Source: Sipunculus nudus
Lineage: Eukaryota > Annelida > Sipuncula > Golfingiida > Sipunculidae
Direction of reading: 5' to 3'
DNA length: 64,000 bases
Assembly (NCBI GenBank): GCA_026874595.1
Contig: CM049307.1
Location: forward strand, 35,322,862 to 35,386,861
How positions within the stretch are numbered: the stretch's first letter is position 1; each line of letters begins with the position of its first letter. Made by a program: the position numbers and the translations under genes. This document shows positions 1 through 10,599 of the stretch, piece by piece. Below the pieces are notes generated by a model that was not told the DNA's origin, did no database searches, and was given only the letters and a program-made list of their open reading frames with translations.

Positions 1-2239
1 CAGAATCTGGTCAGCCAAAGCAACCACTTGACCGTGAATTTCTGGCCCAAGAGCTTAACATTGCAGAAGACAGGGACACAGCTTCTGTGTGAGTGACAGT
101 GTTTCTCTGGATATGTCTTTTCATTTCTTTAACGAGCAGTACTATAACTTGTTGAATTACAGTGAAGGAAACTATTTGATAATAAATGGCCTGTTGTTAT
201 GTAGCCTTATGGATGCTAGGCATGCCAAATACATACTGGCCTTTAAGTCTTAAGTAGTAAAGAAGTTAAGAGTTGTTATTAAACATCAAAGCCAATCGCT
301 TAATGTTCAAGTCATCAGTTTTCACCCAGCAATAACATTCCTAACCTGTAACCTTTTACATTAAAGCACACGGTCTGAGGCATCATCCATGAACCCCATT
401 ACTTAGAAGCCTTTCTTCTCATTATATGTATTTTGATAATGATTTCCCCCCCCCCCCCCCCCCTTTCAGTGCTATGGCATGTTCTCATTTGTTGAATTTT
501 TTGTGAACATGATAACTTTAAGAAGCACTGCATGTGGAAAAGAAATCTCGGAAAAGTTTGTAAACCAGTCACCTTGACCAGGATCTTCAAGCTCAAATCA
601 GCTGAAATGTAAAATTGTTGTGAAACCCATAACTTTGATGTTTTGCATACTATGTATTATATCTGTTGTTACGACTGCAAAAACAAAGCCATTTTAGTTT
701 TAGTTTTTAACATAGGACATAAAGTAGTGATCCACCTAAAATGTTCTTCTTATATTTAAGATATTAAAGGATCAAGTTATTACCTGAATTACACAACATA
801 CTACAGGATCAGTTCACCTGTTATCACCAGAGAATTAGGTTTGTTGCTATGATCAAAAGACATACCAGACCTGTTGTGATGCATCTTTAATTTCCCATAC
901 TTGATGCCACTCCTCTTGATGTAGCTGATCACTGATACTGTTTCTGTGTTTCCTAACAGACCACTGTTGTATGGCATTATTGCCCACTTCTTGACAAGGA
1001 ACCAGAGACAGGGAAACTTTTCCAATAACAATGCCAATCCAATGTCATCAAGGTCAATAGGGTCAAATATGCTGCCAGAGCATGACACTGGTAAGTAATT
1101 TAAAAAAATCTTCAATATTCAAATAGAGGCAGTTCTACCACTCTAGACATAATATATATGAGAAGATCCAGCACTAAGTAAAAAAAAAAAAAGGCTTCCT
1201 GCTAGGCCTTGAAATGTCTTAAAAGGTCTTATATTTTATTTTGCATTACAGTGGCCTTGTAAAGGTCTTAAAAATTTCAGTTCTCCAACACAGGTCTTAA
1301 TTTTACCTATCCTGATAGAATTATATGCACAAGCAGTTTGGTGTCAAACATAAGCTTGTTAAAGAAAAACCTCTGGACTACCACACTCCCCTATTAAATG
1401 AATGCTCCACAAACTGCAGGAGTACTCTAGTGTCTTCAGCAGAAACCACTACAACTTGATAGTTCCCAACTTGCAGTGATCCTCTTTAAGCATTTTCAAA
1501 AGTTTTGAAGTACAGGTATGCAATAGAACAATTTTCTGTTAATAGGTCTGAAAAGTCTTTGGAAGATCTTCAGTTTGCTCGCTGCAGGAACCCTGAAGAA
1601 TCTGTGAAACCCTTTGAAAGTGAAGCAATTTAAGTTAACAATTTCAAAGCATTGACACTTCCTTGAAAATAGCACTTTCCACTGAGGCAAACATGATGGA
1701 AAGTTTAGATTTGAAGACTCTCCTGATTCTTCCTAAATTCATGATCATTAGTACATCTTAGAGCTGGTGCTGCAGATTTCCAATTTTGTTGGTGAAGTTG
1801 TTTCCTGTTACAATCAGAGTTAAATTAACAGAGAAACAGTAAAATATGTGCACAGATATAAAACATTGTTGTCATAAGAGTCCTTTAAAAATCAAAATTT
1901 AAATCTTGTCTTAAAATTTGTCAATGGATAAGTGTTTACATTTAAACTTGTATAACTGTGATTTAATCATTTAGTCAATCATTATTTACTTGAATACAAC
2001 AACATTGTAATGTGCTTGTGATCAGCTGTACCTGGAATTAGTGCTATATAAATAATACATTATTTTTATTCTTATCATTATTATCATTATTATTATTATT
2101 ATTATTATAGTTATTATTATGTTTGAACCCCGTCAGAGGCTGTGCAGACTTTTCTTATTTGTACAATTTTTCCCTGCCATTTACTAACAGGTTTTCTCCA
2201 CAAAAATTTGATCCATCAGGAATATATATACTTTTAGTG

Positions 2240-2270
<31 letters not shown>

Positions 2271-5200
2271 ATTTAACAGGGTTCATAATCCCAGGTGGGC
2301 TTGATCAGTATTCTGCACCAGGTCCAAGTAGCTTTGGCTCATGGCTTATGAACCCCTCAATGATTTTTTGTTCAAACTTGATTGAACTTTTTTCATTTGT
2401 GGTGTACACTTGGTTACATTTGAACCTAAGTATAAAACTGTCAACTGGTTCAAGAGGATTAAACTGGTCAAAATTTAACAAACATGCAGATTGGGCTAAT
2501 AATAACTTATTTTCCAACAGTTCTTATTGTGGAGAGTAATGATTATTTTAAGAAGTTCTAATATCTTAATTAATGAGACAGTGCTTTATCAATCTACCCT
2601 ACAAATGATTACATCATCAGTACTCCTAATTACACCATCACCAGTAAACACCTCATTAATAAACCAGGGTAGATAAAAATTGTTTACTTTTGGCATAAAA
2701 CCAGGTTATAATGAGCTTTATCAGCTCTAGTGAAAGACATTTTGTTATGTTCCCTCCTTTGTGTCCCTTATCACCAGTTGATCTACTTTTAGGTGCTGTT
2801 ATTTTTATTGAGGATATCAAAATAGATCTGTTCTTTACATGGAGAGCTTGGTAGCTTGTTATCTTAATAACATAAACAGCTGTTTGTTTTCCTATTCAGC
2901 ATTCCATTTTCACATCAACAAAGCACAAGCTCTGTGTGTAGACAAATTTTAGCATTATTTTTTAGTTTTTGTGGAGGCCATAACAAAATTTATTGTTCTG
3001 TGATTCACTGCTCTAATTTTATGTGGATCAATTTATTTTGCAAGTCAATACCAGGTTCTTGGTTATGTTGTTAAATTGTGCTATGACACAAATACCTAAA
3101 AGAACTCTTAAAGGTGTTGAAAACTGACTACATGTTTTTATGCCCCCGCCACAAAGTGGCCGGGGCATATAGTTTTACCCATGTCCGTCATTCCGTCCTT
3201 CTGTCCTTCCGAAATCAAACAGTTGTACGGACTTTTTTTCGCAATGCCTGCAGATATTGGCCTGATTTTTGGTGTGTGGGCAGATATAGACCAGTTACAG
3301 ATCGAGTTCGCGTTTCTTCCCGGTTGACCTACTTTTGACCGTTTTACGGCTCCTAAACTTAGAAAATTTCATGAAAAATATGAAATTTCATGACAAATAC
3401 ACATGTACGGACTTTTTTTCGCAATGCCTGCAGATATTGGCCTGATTTTTGGTGTGTGGGCAGATAATGACCAGTTACAGATCAAGTTCGCGTTTCGTCC
3501 CGGTTGACCTACTTTTGACCGTTTTACGGCTCCTGAACATAGAAAATTTCATGAAAAATATGAAATTTCATGACAAATACACATGTACGGATTTTTTTTC
3601 GCAATGCCTGCAGGTATTGGCCTGATTTTAGGTGTGTGGGCAGATAATGACCAGTTACAGATCGAGTTCGCGTTTCGTCCCGGTTGACCTACTTTTGACC
3701 GTTTTACAGCTCCTGAACATAGAAAATTTCATGAAAAATATGAAATTTCATGACAAATACACATGTACGGACTTTTTTTCGCAATGCCTGCAGATATTGG
3801 CCTGATTTTTGGTGTGTGGGCAGATAATGACCAGTTACAGATCGAGTTCGCGTTTTGTCCGGGTTGACCTAATTTTGATCGTTTAATGGCTCCTGAACAT
3901 AGAAAATTTCATGAAAAATATGAAATTTCATGACAAATACACATGTACGTACTTTTTTTCACAATGCCTGCAGATATTGGCCTGATTTTTGGTGTGTGGG
4001 CAGATATTGACCAGTTACAGATCGGGTTTGCCTTTTGTCCCAGTTGACCTACTTTTGACTGTTTTACGGCTCTTAAACTTAGAAAATTTCATGAAAAATA
4101 GAAATTTTCATGACAAATACACATGTACGGACTTTTTTTCGCAATGCCTGCAGATATTGGCCTGATTTTTGGTGTGTGGGCAGATAATGACCAGTTACAG
4201 ATTGAGTTCGCGTTTCGTCCCGGTTGACCTAGTTTTGAACGTTTTACGCCTCCTTAACTTAGAAAATTTCATGAAAAATAGAAATAATGACAGATACACA
4301 TGTATGGACTTTTTTTGGCAATGCCTGCAGATATTGGCCTGATTTTTGGTGTGTGGGCAGATATAGACCAGTTACAGATTGAGTTCCCGTTTCGTCCCGG
4401 TTAACCTACTTTTGACTGTTTTACGGCTCCTGAACTTAGAAAATTTCATGAAAAATATGAAATTTCATGACAAATACACATGTACGGACTTTTTTTTTGC
4501 AATGCCTACAGATATTGGCCTGATTTTTTGTGTGTAGGCAGATATTGACCAGTTACAGATCAAGTTCGCGTTTCGTCCCAGTTGACCTACTTTTGATTGT
4601 TTTACGGCTCCTGAACATAGAAAATTTCATGTAAAATATAAATTTTCATGACAAATACACTTGTACAGACTTTTCTTCGCAATACCTGCAGATACTGGCC
4701 TGATTTTTGGTGTGTGGGCAGATAATGACCAGTTACAGATCGAGTTCACGTTTTGTTCCAGTTGACCTACTTTTGACCATTTGACGGTGCTCTAACATAG
4801 AAAATTTCATAAAAAAGTGCACATGTATGGACTTTTTTCGCAGTACTGCCTGCAGATACGGGCATGATTTTTGGTGTGTAGGCAGATAATGACCAGTTAC
4901 AGATCGAGTTCTTGTTTTGTCCCAGTTGACCTACTTTTGACCATTTGACTGCTGCTGAACATAGAAAGTTTCTTTAAAATAGAAATTTTCATAACAAATG
5001 CATATGTACTGATTTTTTTCCTCAATGCCTGCAGATACCACCCTGATTTTTTATGTGTGGGCAGATAATGACAGTTACAGATCGAGTTCGCATTTCATCC
5101 CGGTTGACCTACTTTTGATTGTTTTACGCCTCCTAAACATAGAAAATTTCATGAAAGACAGAAAATTTTATGGAAAATGCACATGTATGGACTTGTTTTT

Positions 5201-5981
5201 CACAGTGCCTGCATATACTGGCTTGATTTTTGGTGTGTTGCTTTATAATGACCCGTTACAGATCGAGTTTGCATTTTGCCCTTGTTGACCTACTTTTGAC
5301 AATACGACACCTCCTGAACTTAAAAAATTTTTCAAAATTTTACAAATGTTTCTAATTTGCCCCAGGCGGGGGCATTCGTGTCGTTCCGACACATCTAGTT
5401 TTGATCATATAAACCATTTCAAGAACTTGAGAATTTATGTATTTTCTAGGCAAGCTAATAAAATTGTATCTCAACTGGTAAAAAAATTGTCCACTTGCAC
5501 CATGTTTTTTTTCCTAGAGTCTGCAGAACAATAAATTTTTTTGTATGGTCGTAGTCTAAAAATGGAAATGGTATGATATTTCACTGGCATTACTATGCTT
5601 ATTTATATGTAATGTTTAACTATAGAATGCTGAACTTGAGTATATATTTATTAACACTGTTCAATGAGGGATGACTTTAAAGTACTGGTAAATGGCTGTA
5701 TAGTGATTCAACAAATAAGTGAGCAGGGGGAAAAAAATGAGAAAAAAAGGACAGGAGAAAACAGGAGAAAACCAACCACCCAGGTAATCACACATGGATA
5801 TTAATATTATGTGGTGTTATCTTTAAAATATGCATATGCAGTCATGATTGTAAGGTATGGTGCAAATGTCATGGTAATATTTAATTATTATAAACTGTCT
5901 GTCTTGAAAACATCTGTTTCATGATTTTCAGGTGAGCCAGGAGAGGACTCTGCAGGTGATGCATTGATATTCCGTCGGTGA
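1..5981 (+). CDS. 3' terminal exons of an unrecognised protein-coding gene (partial, 5' end outside window)
   Basis: Three exons join in one open frame. Exon A runs from the window edge (or just inside it) to 88, with donor GTGAGT. Exon B is 960-1090, with acceptor TCCTAACAG and donor GTAAGT. Exon C is 5932-5981, with acceptor TTTTCAG and stop TGA at 5979-5981. Phases fit: A ends with two bases of a codon, B ends with one, C supplies two. The visible C-terminus has a first part including REFLAQELNIAEDRDTASV, then a hydrophobic stretch PLLYGIIAHFL, a polar Asn/Ser-rich segment (QGNFSNNNANPMSSRS) and an acidic tail ending in DALIFRR. I do not recognise the family. The hydrophobic stretch is too short to call a membrane segment with confidence. 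The fit of two independent splice junctions and the frame is the main evidence; without the 5' exons the product cannot be named. Intron B-C is 4.8 kb and hosts the Helentron-like element. Confidence 0.62.
1091..3128. other. Intronic unique sequence with simple repeats
   Basis: This is the first part of the intron between the second and third exons of the left-edge gene. Apart from an A-run near 1180, an (ATT)n tract at about 2078-2120 and a (TA)n tract at about 2238-2263, I see no repeat family and no convincing exon. Short open frames here have no coding character. Confidence 0.5.
3140..5398. mobile_element. Helitron/Helentron-like non-autonomous element with internal satellite
   Basis: The left end carries ATGCCCCCGCC at 3140-3150, and the exact inverse GGCGGGGGCAT is at 5365-5375. 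The right end continues into a perfect 6-bp stem, GTGTCG-TTC-CGACAC at 5378-5392, followed by CTAG at 5395-5398 and then T. A terminal hairpin before CTRR|T is a Helitron hallmark. Subterminal inverted repeats plus a tandem array resemble the Helentron-associated (HINE/pearl-like) elements described in molluscs; that link is from memory of the families. The left end also folds (CCCCCGCCAC-AAA-GTGGCCGGGG, one mismatch). No Rep/helicase coding sequence is present, so it is non-autonomous. It sits inside an intron of the left-edge gene. Confidence 0.7.
3224..5345. repeat. ~180-bp tandem array, about 12 units
   Basis: The phrase GCAATGCCTGCAGATATTGG recurs at 3241, 3421, 3601 and 3781, with variants at 3961 and 4141, so the first six units have an exact 180-bp step. 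The period then drifts by a few bases through about 4318, 4499, 4680, 4850, 5022 and 5204. Each unit also carries TTGACCTACTTTTGA and an AAATTTCATGAAAAAT palindrome-like segment. Early units are near identical and later ones more diverged, which suggests expansion from the left side. The array forms the body of the surrounding Helentron-like element. Confidence 0.9.
5399..5931. other. Intronic unique sequence before the last exon
   Basis: AT-rich sequence between the Helentron-like element and the acceptor at 5929-5931. A pyrimidine-rich run, then TTTTCAG, precedes the final exon. No other structure is visible. Confidence 0.5.
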
Positions 5982-6032
5982 TCGATTGTCAAGTACTAGT
6001 CACTGTTATATATCACAAAAAATTGAAATATA

Positions 6033-8230
6033 AGGCCAAAAAAAAGTATGGTTCTAAGGCACTTTTTAGCGAACCTTTGAGCTTATGCGATGGCGCAGCG
6101 TCGTCAGCCATCTGCCGTCCACTGTCTGCTGTCAGCCGTCCTGGGCTGGCTTTCCGCCGTCCATGGCTGTAAGTCAGAAACCGTTGGAGCTAGCAGCTCT
6201 AAATTACATGTAAGAATTAGTCACATGTGAAACTTAGTGCCCTGGAGCTTATTATTGGGTATCTGCATTAATTTAGATTTTATAGAGAAAAAGCTTAAAA
6301 ACCTTTAAAAATCTTCTTCTCTGAAACCGTCCAGCCAAATTGTCCAATATTTCACAGAAATGATCCCTGGCACAATCTCTCAAGTTTGTTTGAATGGTTC
6401 CAGTTCGGAAATTTTTGGCCGAGTTAAAGGAGGTTGAACTTAGTCATCTGTCCAAAAAAGCACACTAAAAATAAATTCTCAGAAACGGCTAGAGCTATAA
6501 TCACCAAATTTTATACCAATATTTGTCACATATGTCACATCTGATTTTGAGGTATTGGTGGCACCACCTACATTGATGTGTTTTTTACAAGCGAAAATGT
6601 AATTTTAAACTCTTCTAGCTTATACACTGATTTATGATGAAACTGTTAAGCTGATTGGTTTAAACTTGACAAGAATTATTCTATGGTAGGGTTCTGCCAG
6701 TTTTATAAGAATAGATTGGGTAAATATAGTTTCAAAAAAGCATTGTAGCCAATTGAAAAAGGCTTTCTGTATTTGAAAACAGATTTGACAACATGCTGAG
6801 TTTGTCAAGAGGTCACTCAGTACAAACAGGTGGGGTCCAGACATTACCATGGCAACTGACCTGGCTCAGGGGGGGGGGGTGTCTAGACAATGTGTCTAGA
6901 CACAGCGTCTAGACGTCTAGACACAATGTTTAGATGCAGAATTCCCAGATTATTGGAACTATATCTTTCAACTGTTTGAAAAAACTTGGTTTGCATTTTA
7001 AGCGAATCAGGTTTATCATCAGGTCATGTGAACTGCTGCGCCCTCATTTTTGGTTGACCTCTGACCTTTCCTCACTGCCCAGTGTCCATTTGTACGTCTG
7101 TTTCCACACATAAACCTGCATATCTCGGGAACCGTTTGACCGATCAGGCTAAAAATTTTGCACAAATGTAGCCCTTTGATAGCTTTAAAACATACACTAA
7201 AAATGGTGGCGCCACCTGCAACCATTTCTGCACAGTGCCATCTGTTCATCTGCCTTGGGATAAAATCACTCATCTCAGAAGTGGTTTGACTTATCCACCT
7301 GAAATTTTGCAGGTTTATACATCCTGGACAGCTTTCTCCATTTTATGACAGGTGGCGCCACCTACATTCACGTTTACTCTGCAGACATCCAAGCTCATAT
7401 CTCGGGAACTGTTTGACCGGTTGGGCCAAAATTTTGCATGTGTATAGATCTCACATAGCTCTTCATCATAGGCAAAACTGGTGGTGCCACCTGCAACCAT
7501 AAATGCACAACACCCATCTGTTCATCTGCCTTGGGATAAAATCACTCATATCTCAGCAGTGGTTTGACTTATCCACCTGAAATTTTGCAGGTTTATACAT
7601 CCTGGACAATTTTCTCGATTTTATGACAGGTGGCACCACCTACATTCACGTTTAAGCTGCAGACATCCATGCTAATATGCAACACACCTCACTCTTTTCC
7701 CCTTGCCACTTAATCCATGCCTCACTTCACCAGTCCCACTTTGATTTCTGCGGATACACATAGTCGCTTGTCGACTACCCATATTCTAGTTTTAAAATGT
7801 CCTAGTCTGGAACTTGCAGGTCCAAAATGTCCATTTAGCTGAAATCATAATGACTAGGGTAGATATGCAGGACTTAAAAGGATCAATATTAAATTTTAAA
7901 AATAAACCTCCATTCATACTCCAAAACTTTGCACAGGTTCGCATTAGGCCTGTAGGCCTTGTTTTTAATAAATCAGTGCGGGCGGGAAATATTTTTTAAA
8001 TATGTGTGTGTGTTTCAATAAAAATGTCATATGATCAGGGACAAGCATAAAAATGATAGACTTTGTGTTTGCTAAAAAGGTAAAAACACCACATTACAAT
8101 GGAAATCTTATCAAAATTGTATTATTTTATCTTCTTAAAAGATGAAAATCACAATAAATTTTTTTATGCAGGGGATTAAAATTGATGCGGGTGATGCTTG
8201 AGAACCATACCTTTAATTTTTTTTTAGCCT
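6033..8230. mobile_element. Small MITE (GGTATGGTTCTCAGGCAC family), copy 3, split by a later insertion
   Basis: The left terminus AGGCC(A)n-GTATGGTTCTAAGGCAC is at 6033-6062, and the inverse GATGCTTGAGAACCATACC, followed by TTTAA(T)n-AGCCT, is at about 8194-8230. The sequence from about 7963 to 8230 matches the reverse complement of the MITE copies at 28588-28914 and 30981-31215. The marks are CAGTGCGGGCGGG, TTTCAATAAAAATGTCAT and the (T)n-ATGC segment. The two halves are separated by a 1.9-kb element (6068-7962) inserted in a T-run, so this copy gives an exact empty-site reference. The region probably also holds the 3' UTR of the left-edge gene. Confidence 0.75.
6068..7962. mobile_element. 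GCGAACCTGTG-ended element, copy A (nested in MITE)
   Basis: This element interrupts the MITE at 6033-8230 inside a T-run, which fixes its ends at about 6068 and 7962. Reverse-complemented, its sequence matches 21444-24151 almost from end to end. The ends carry degenerate inverted repeats: AGCGAACCTTTGAGC on the left, and GCACAGGTTCGC followed by AGGCCTGTAGGCCTTGT on the right. The interior has cGGTGGCGCCACCt palindromes at about 6555, 7206, 7351, 7480 and 7631 (some changed by a base), a GTCTAGAC cluster at about 6880-6930, and a ~277-bp tandem unit. Insertion in a T-run and absence of a long target duplication fit Helentron behaviour. No coding capacity. Confidence 0.75.
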
Positions 8231-10250
8231 AATTAAATAGTTATATAGCTTAATTAAACTTCAATTGTCTAAACAATAGCAAGGCTCATGATTGTTATCA
8301 TTTGTTGTGTACATTGACTGTTCTGTAAGTCTACATGAAAGTTTTAAAGTACAGGTATATCACTGTTCTAATAGAGAGGTGGGTCATTTTCTTGTTGCAT
8401 TCAATTATAATAGATAATATTACACAGGAACAGATGAGACAATAGTCACTGTGTCTGATTTACACCAACATTTATCAAACATAATGTACTTTTGTGAATG
8501 TAAAGTTTGCAAAAAGTCCACAAATGATGCTCATGCAAAATTATTTGATGTATGAGATGCAAAAAAAAAAACCTCAGTATTTTCATAAATCAAGGCATGA
8601 ATATTTAGATATTAAACTGTTTGGAATAATGGCTGTGTAAACTAAATGTCTGTTTGGAAGTTTTAAAAACATTTTTTTTTGTATGCATTTTACATTTGTT
8701 CCCACGGCATGTTCAATGTTTTATATCTTTTGAAAATAAATGCATGAATAAAAATCCATGCGTTGGTCTTTTTTCTTATAAAAAATAATTATTTTCGGTA
8801 TGAGAGCAGTTTTTTTTTTTTTTTTTTTTTGTCAGGACAGTTAAGTTACAGTGTATTGTTAAGTTTTGAAATATCCAGACCCAAGCGTTTGATTTAAGTC
8901 GTTGGGTGATGATGGACAACTGAAATAGAGTTATAGGTATTTAAAAGAAGCATATACGCAGGTGTGATTATTAAAATGCTGAAGCGCCATCTACTGGGAT
9001 TTCTATGAACACATTTAAGATTTCAATTGGGAGGATAACATCGACGCATACAAACAGGGGTGTTTTATGAGGGTGGCTGAATGGGCTGCAGTAAGGGGTC
9101 CCCGATATTTAGGGGCTCCGAGAATTGGTTAATAAATTGCCTAACACGAATTTCATAGCTAGACTGATTTGATGAGGACGGAGTGTGCCGAATGTCAGCA
9201 ATGTGATGCGTGTTGGATAACTAGATCTTTATTACAGAAATCTGATGCGACAGTGTGCAAAATTCTTTATTATTGATAATAATAATTATTCGCGGGAAAG
9301 AAAGGACAGCACTCATTATTACATTTCTTCTTCATATAATAAGATGCATGTGGCTTCAGTTTCCTGACAGTCTATATATGTAATACCCTTGCTGTTTCGC
9401 TGTAGTTACCAGATATCTAGATACCACAAATCAAAATGTGGTTTAATTTAATACAAAAATATCGCAGTACGTATTACCCTACACTACTAAATATCACAAT
9501 GCATTGCAATACGAAAATTAAAGACTATACTGGGCCCTAATACCTACAGTATTACACCGCACAACTGATGTAGGACCTGTGACGTAAGACTCGAATCCGG
9601 ACTCGAGATAACATTTTCAGGGACTTGGACTCGAAGGTCTCGGACTTGGACTCGGGCTCTGAGGTAAGAACTCGAGAAATCAGGCCTACCGGTAGTCCAT
9701 CTCGAGTCCAGTAGACAAAAGGTCTGTAACGTAAGGCCCGACTGTCAGGTTTGAGAACCTACCATGAAAACTAATGACAAAATATTACAAAAACAAGTAC
9801 GTCACTGCACCGTACGTTATAAAATGGACGGATGTCGATAAAATTACAATTCGGTTTAACGCAATTTCTTGTTAATTTGTGCAAACGTTATCAATGTAAT
9901 GAAAGAGCCCCATGCAACCTTAATCCGCCCCTGTATTCTAATTCATAATAGATTTTACTGTGGACAAACTTTGTTCATCATAAAGATTATTTTTTAAAAA
10001 ATTATATAATTAACTAATATGGTCTCCACAGTGAAAACAGGAAATAAAAAGTCCATGGTTATGGTCACTATGAAATATAACCGGCAACAACCTCGCGCAG
10101 TCACAAAAAAAATTAAAATAGTGAATTATCCGGACTGCCTATAGCTATAAATAAATTTTCTATACTTCTGTGACCATGGAATGGACCAGTGCACATGCAC
10201 TCTACATGTGGAAGATACGTTCATTCAGGGTTGGTGTTGTCATAAACAAC
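8231..10250. other. Mostly unique AT-rich sequence; GACTCGA cluster at 9586-9715
   Basis: No exon or transposon end is evident. There is a (T)20-type tract at about 8812-8830 and possible polyadenylation hexamers (AATAAA) at 8733-8750. Around 9586-9715 there is an irregular cluster of GACTCGA/ACTCGAG/GGACTTGGACTCG motifs on both strands, which resembles a decayed short tandem repeat. Confidence 0.4.
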
Positions 10251-10261
10251 CCATAGAGAAA

Positions 10262-10435
10262 CGCACATTCTAGAGCTCTGAGCGGGCCCCTAGCCGGCCC
10301 GCCCAACGGGCTCCTGCGGGCTGACTTTTTCATAAATTTGTGGGGCGGGGCAGGCCAAATAAATTACCTGCGGGGCGGGGCGTGTGTGGGCTAAAAGCTG
10401 GGATGTGTGTGTGTGGGGGGGGGGGGGGGGCTACA
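10262..10435. repeat. GC-rich GCGGGGCGGG-type low-complexity segment
   Basis: Islands of GGGGCGGGGC, GCGGGCC and a final G-run (about 10417-10430) stand out in AT-rich surroundings. Similar segments are at 12430-12590 and 15690-15770, where they sit next to the two copies of an inverted repeat family. I read them as part of, or preferentially joined to, that family rather than as CpG-island promoters. Confidence 0.5.
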
Positions 10436-10599
10436 TGATATTTTAGAGCGGGTTTCTGCGGACCGAAAACATGTTATAGCGAGATGACGATAACATTTAC
10501 TGTTAAAGCGAGATGATGATAACATTTTCTGATGTACTACAGGTCTGTTTATGTTCCTTCGGTTATTCAATTTTCTGAATTACTATAATGCACTTGTAA

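Noticed and set aside
3224-5345. Regular array that could be read as a CRISPR
   Set aside because: Units are 180 bp and similar over their whole length with no short repeat/unique spacer pattern, the context is eukaryotic, and element termini explain it as a transposon-borne satellite.
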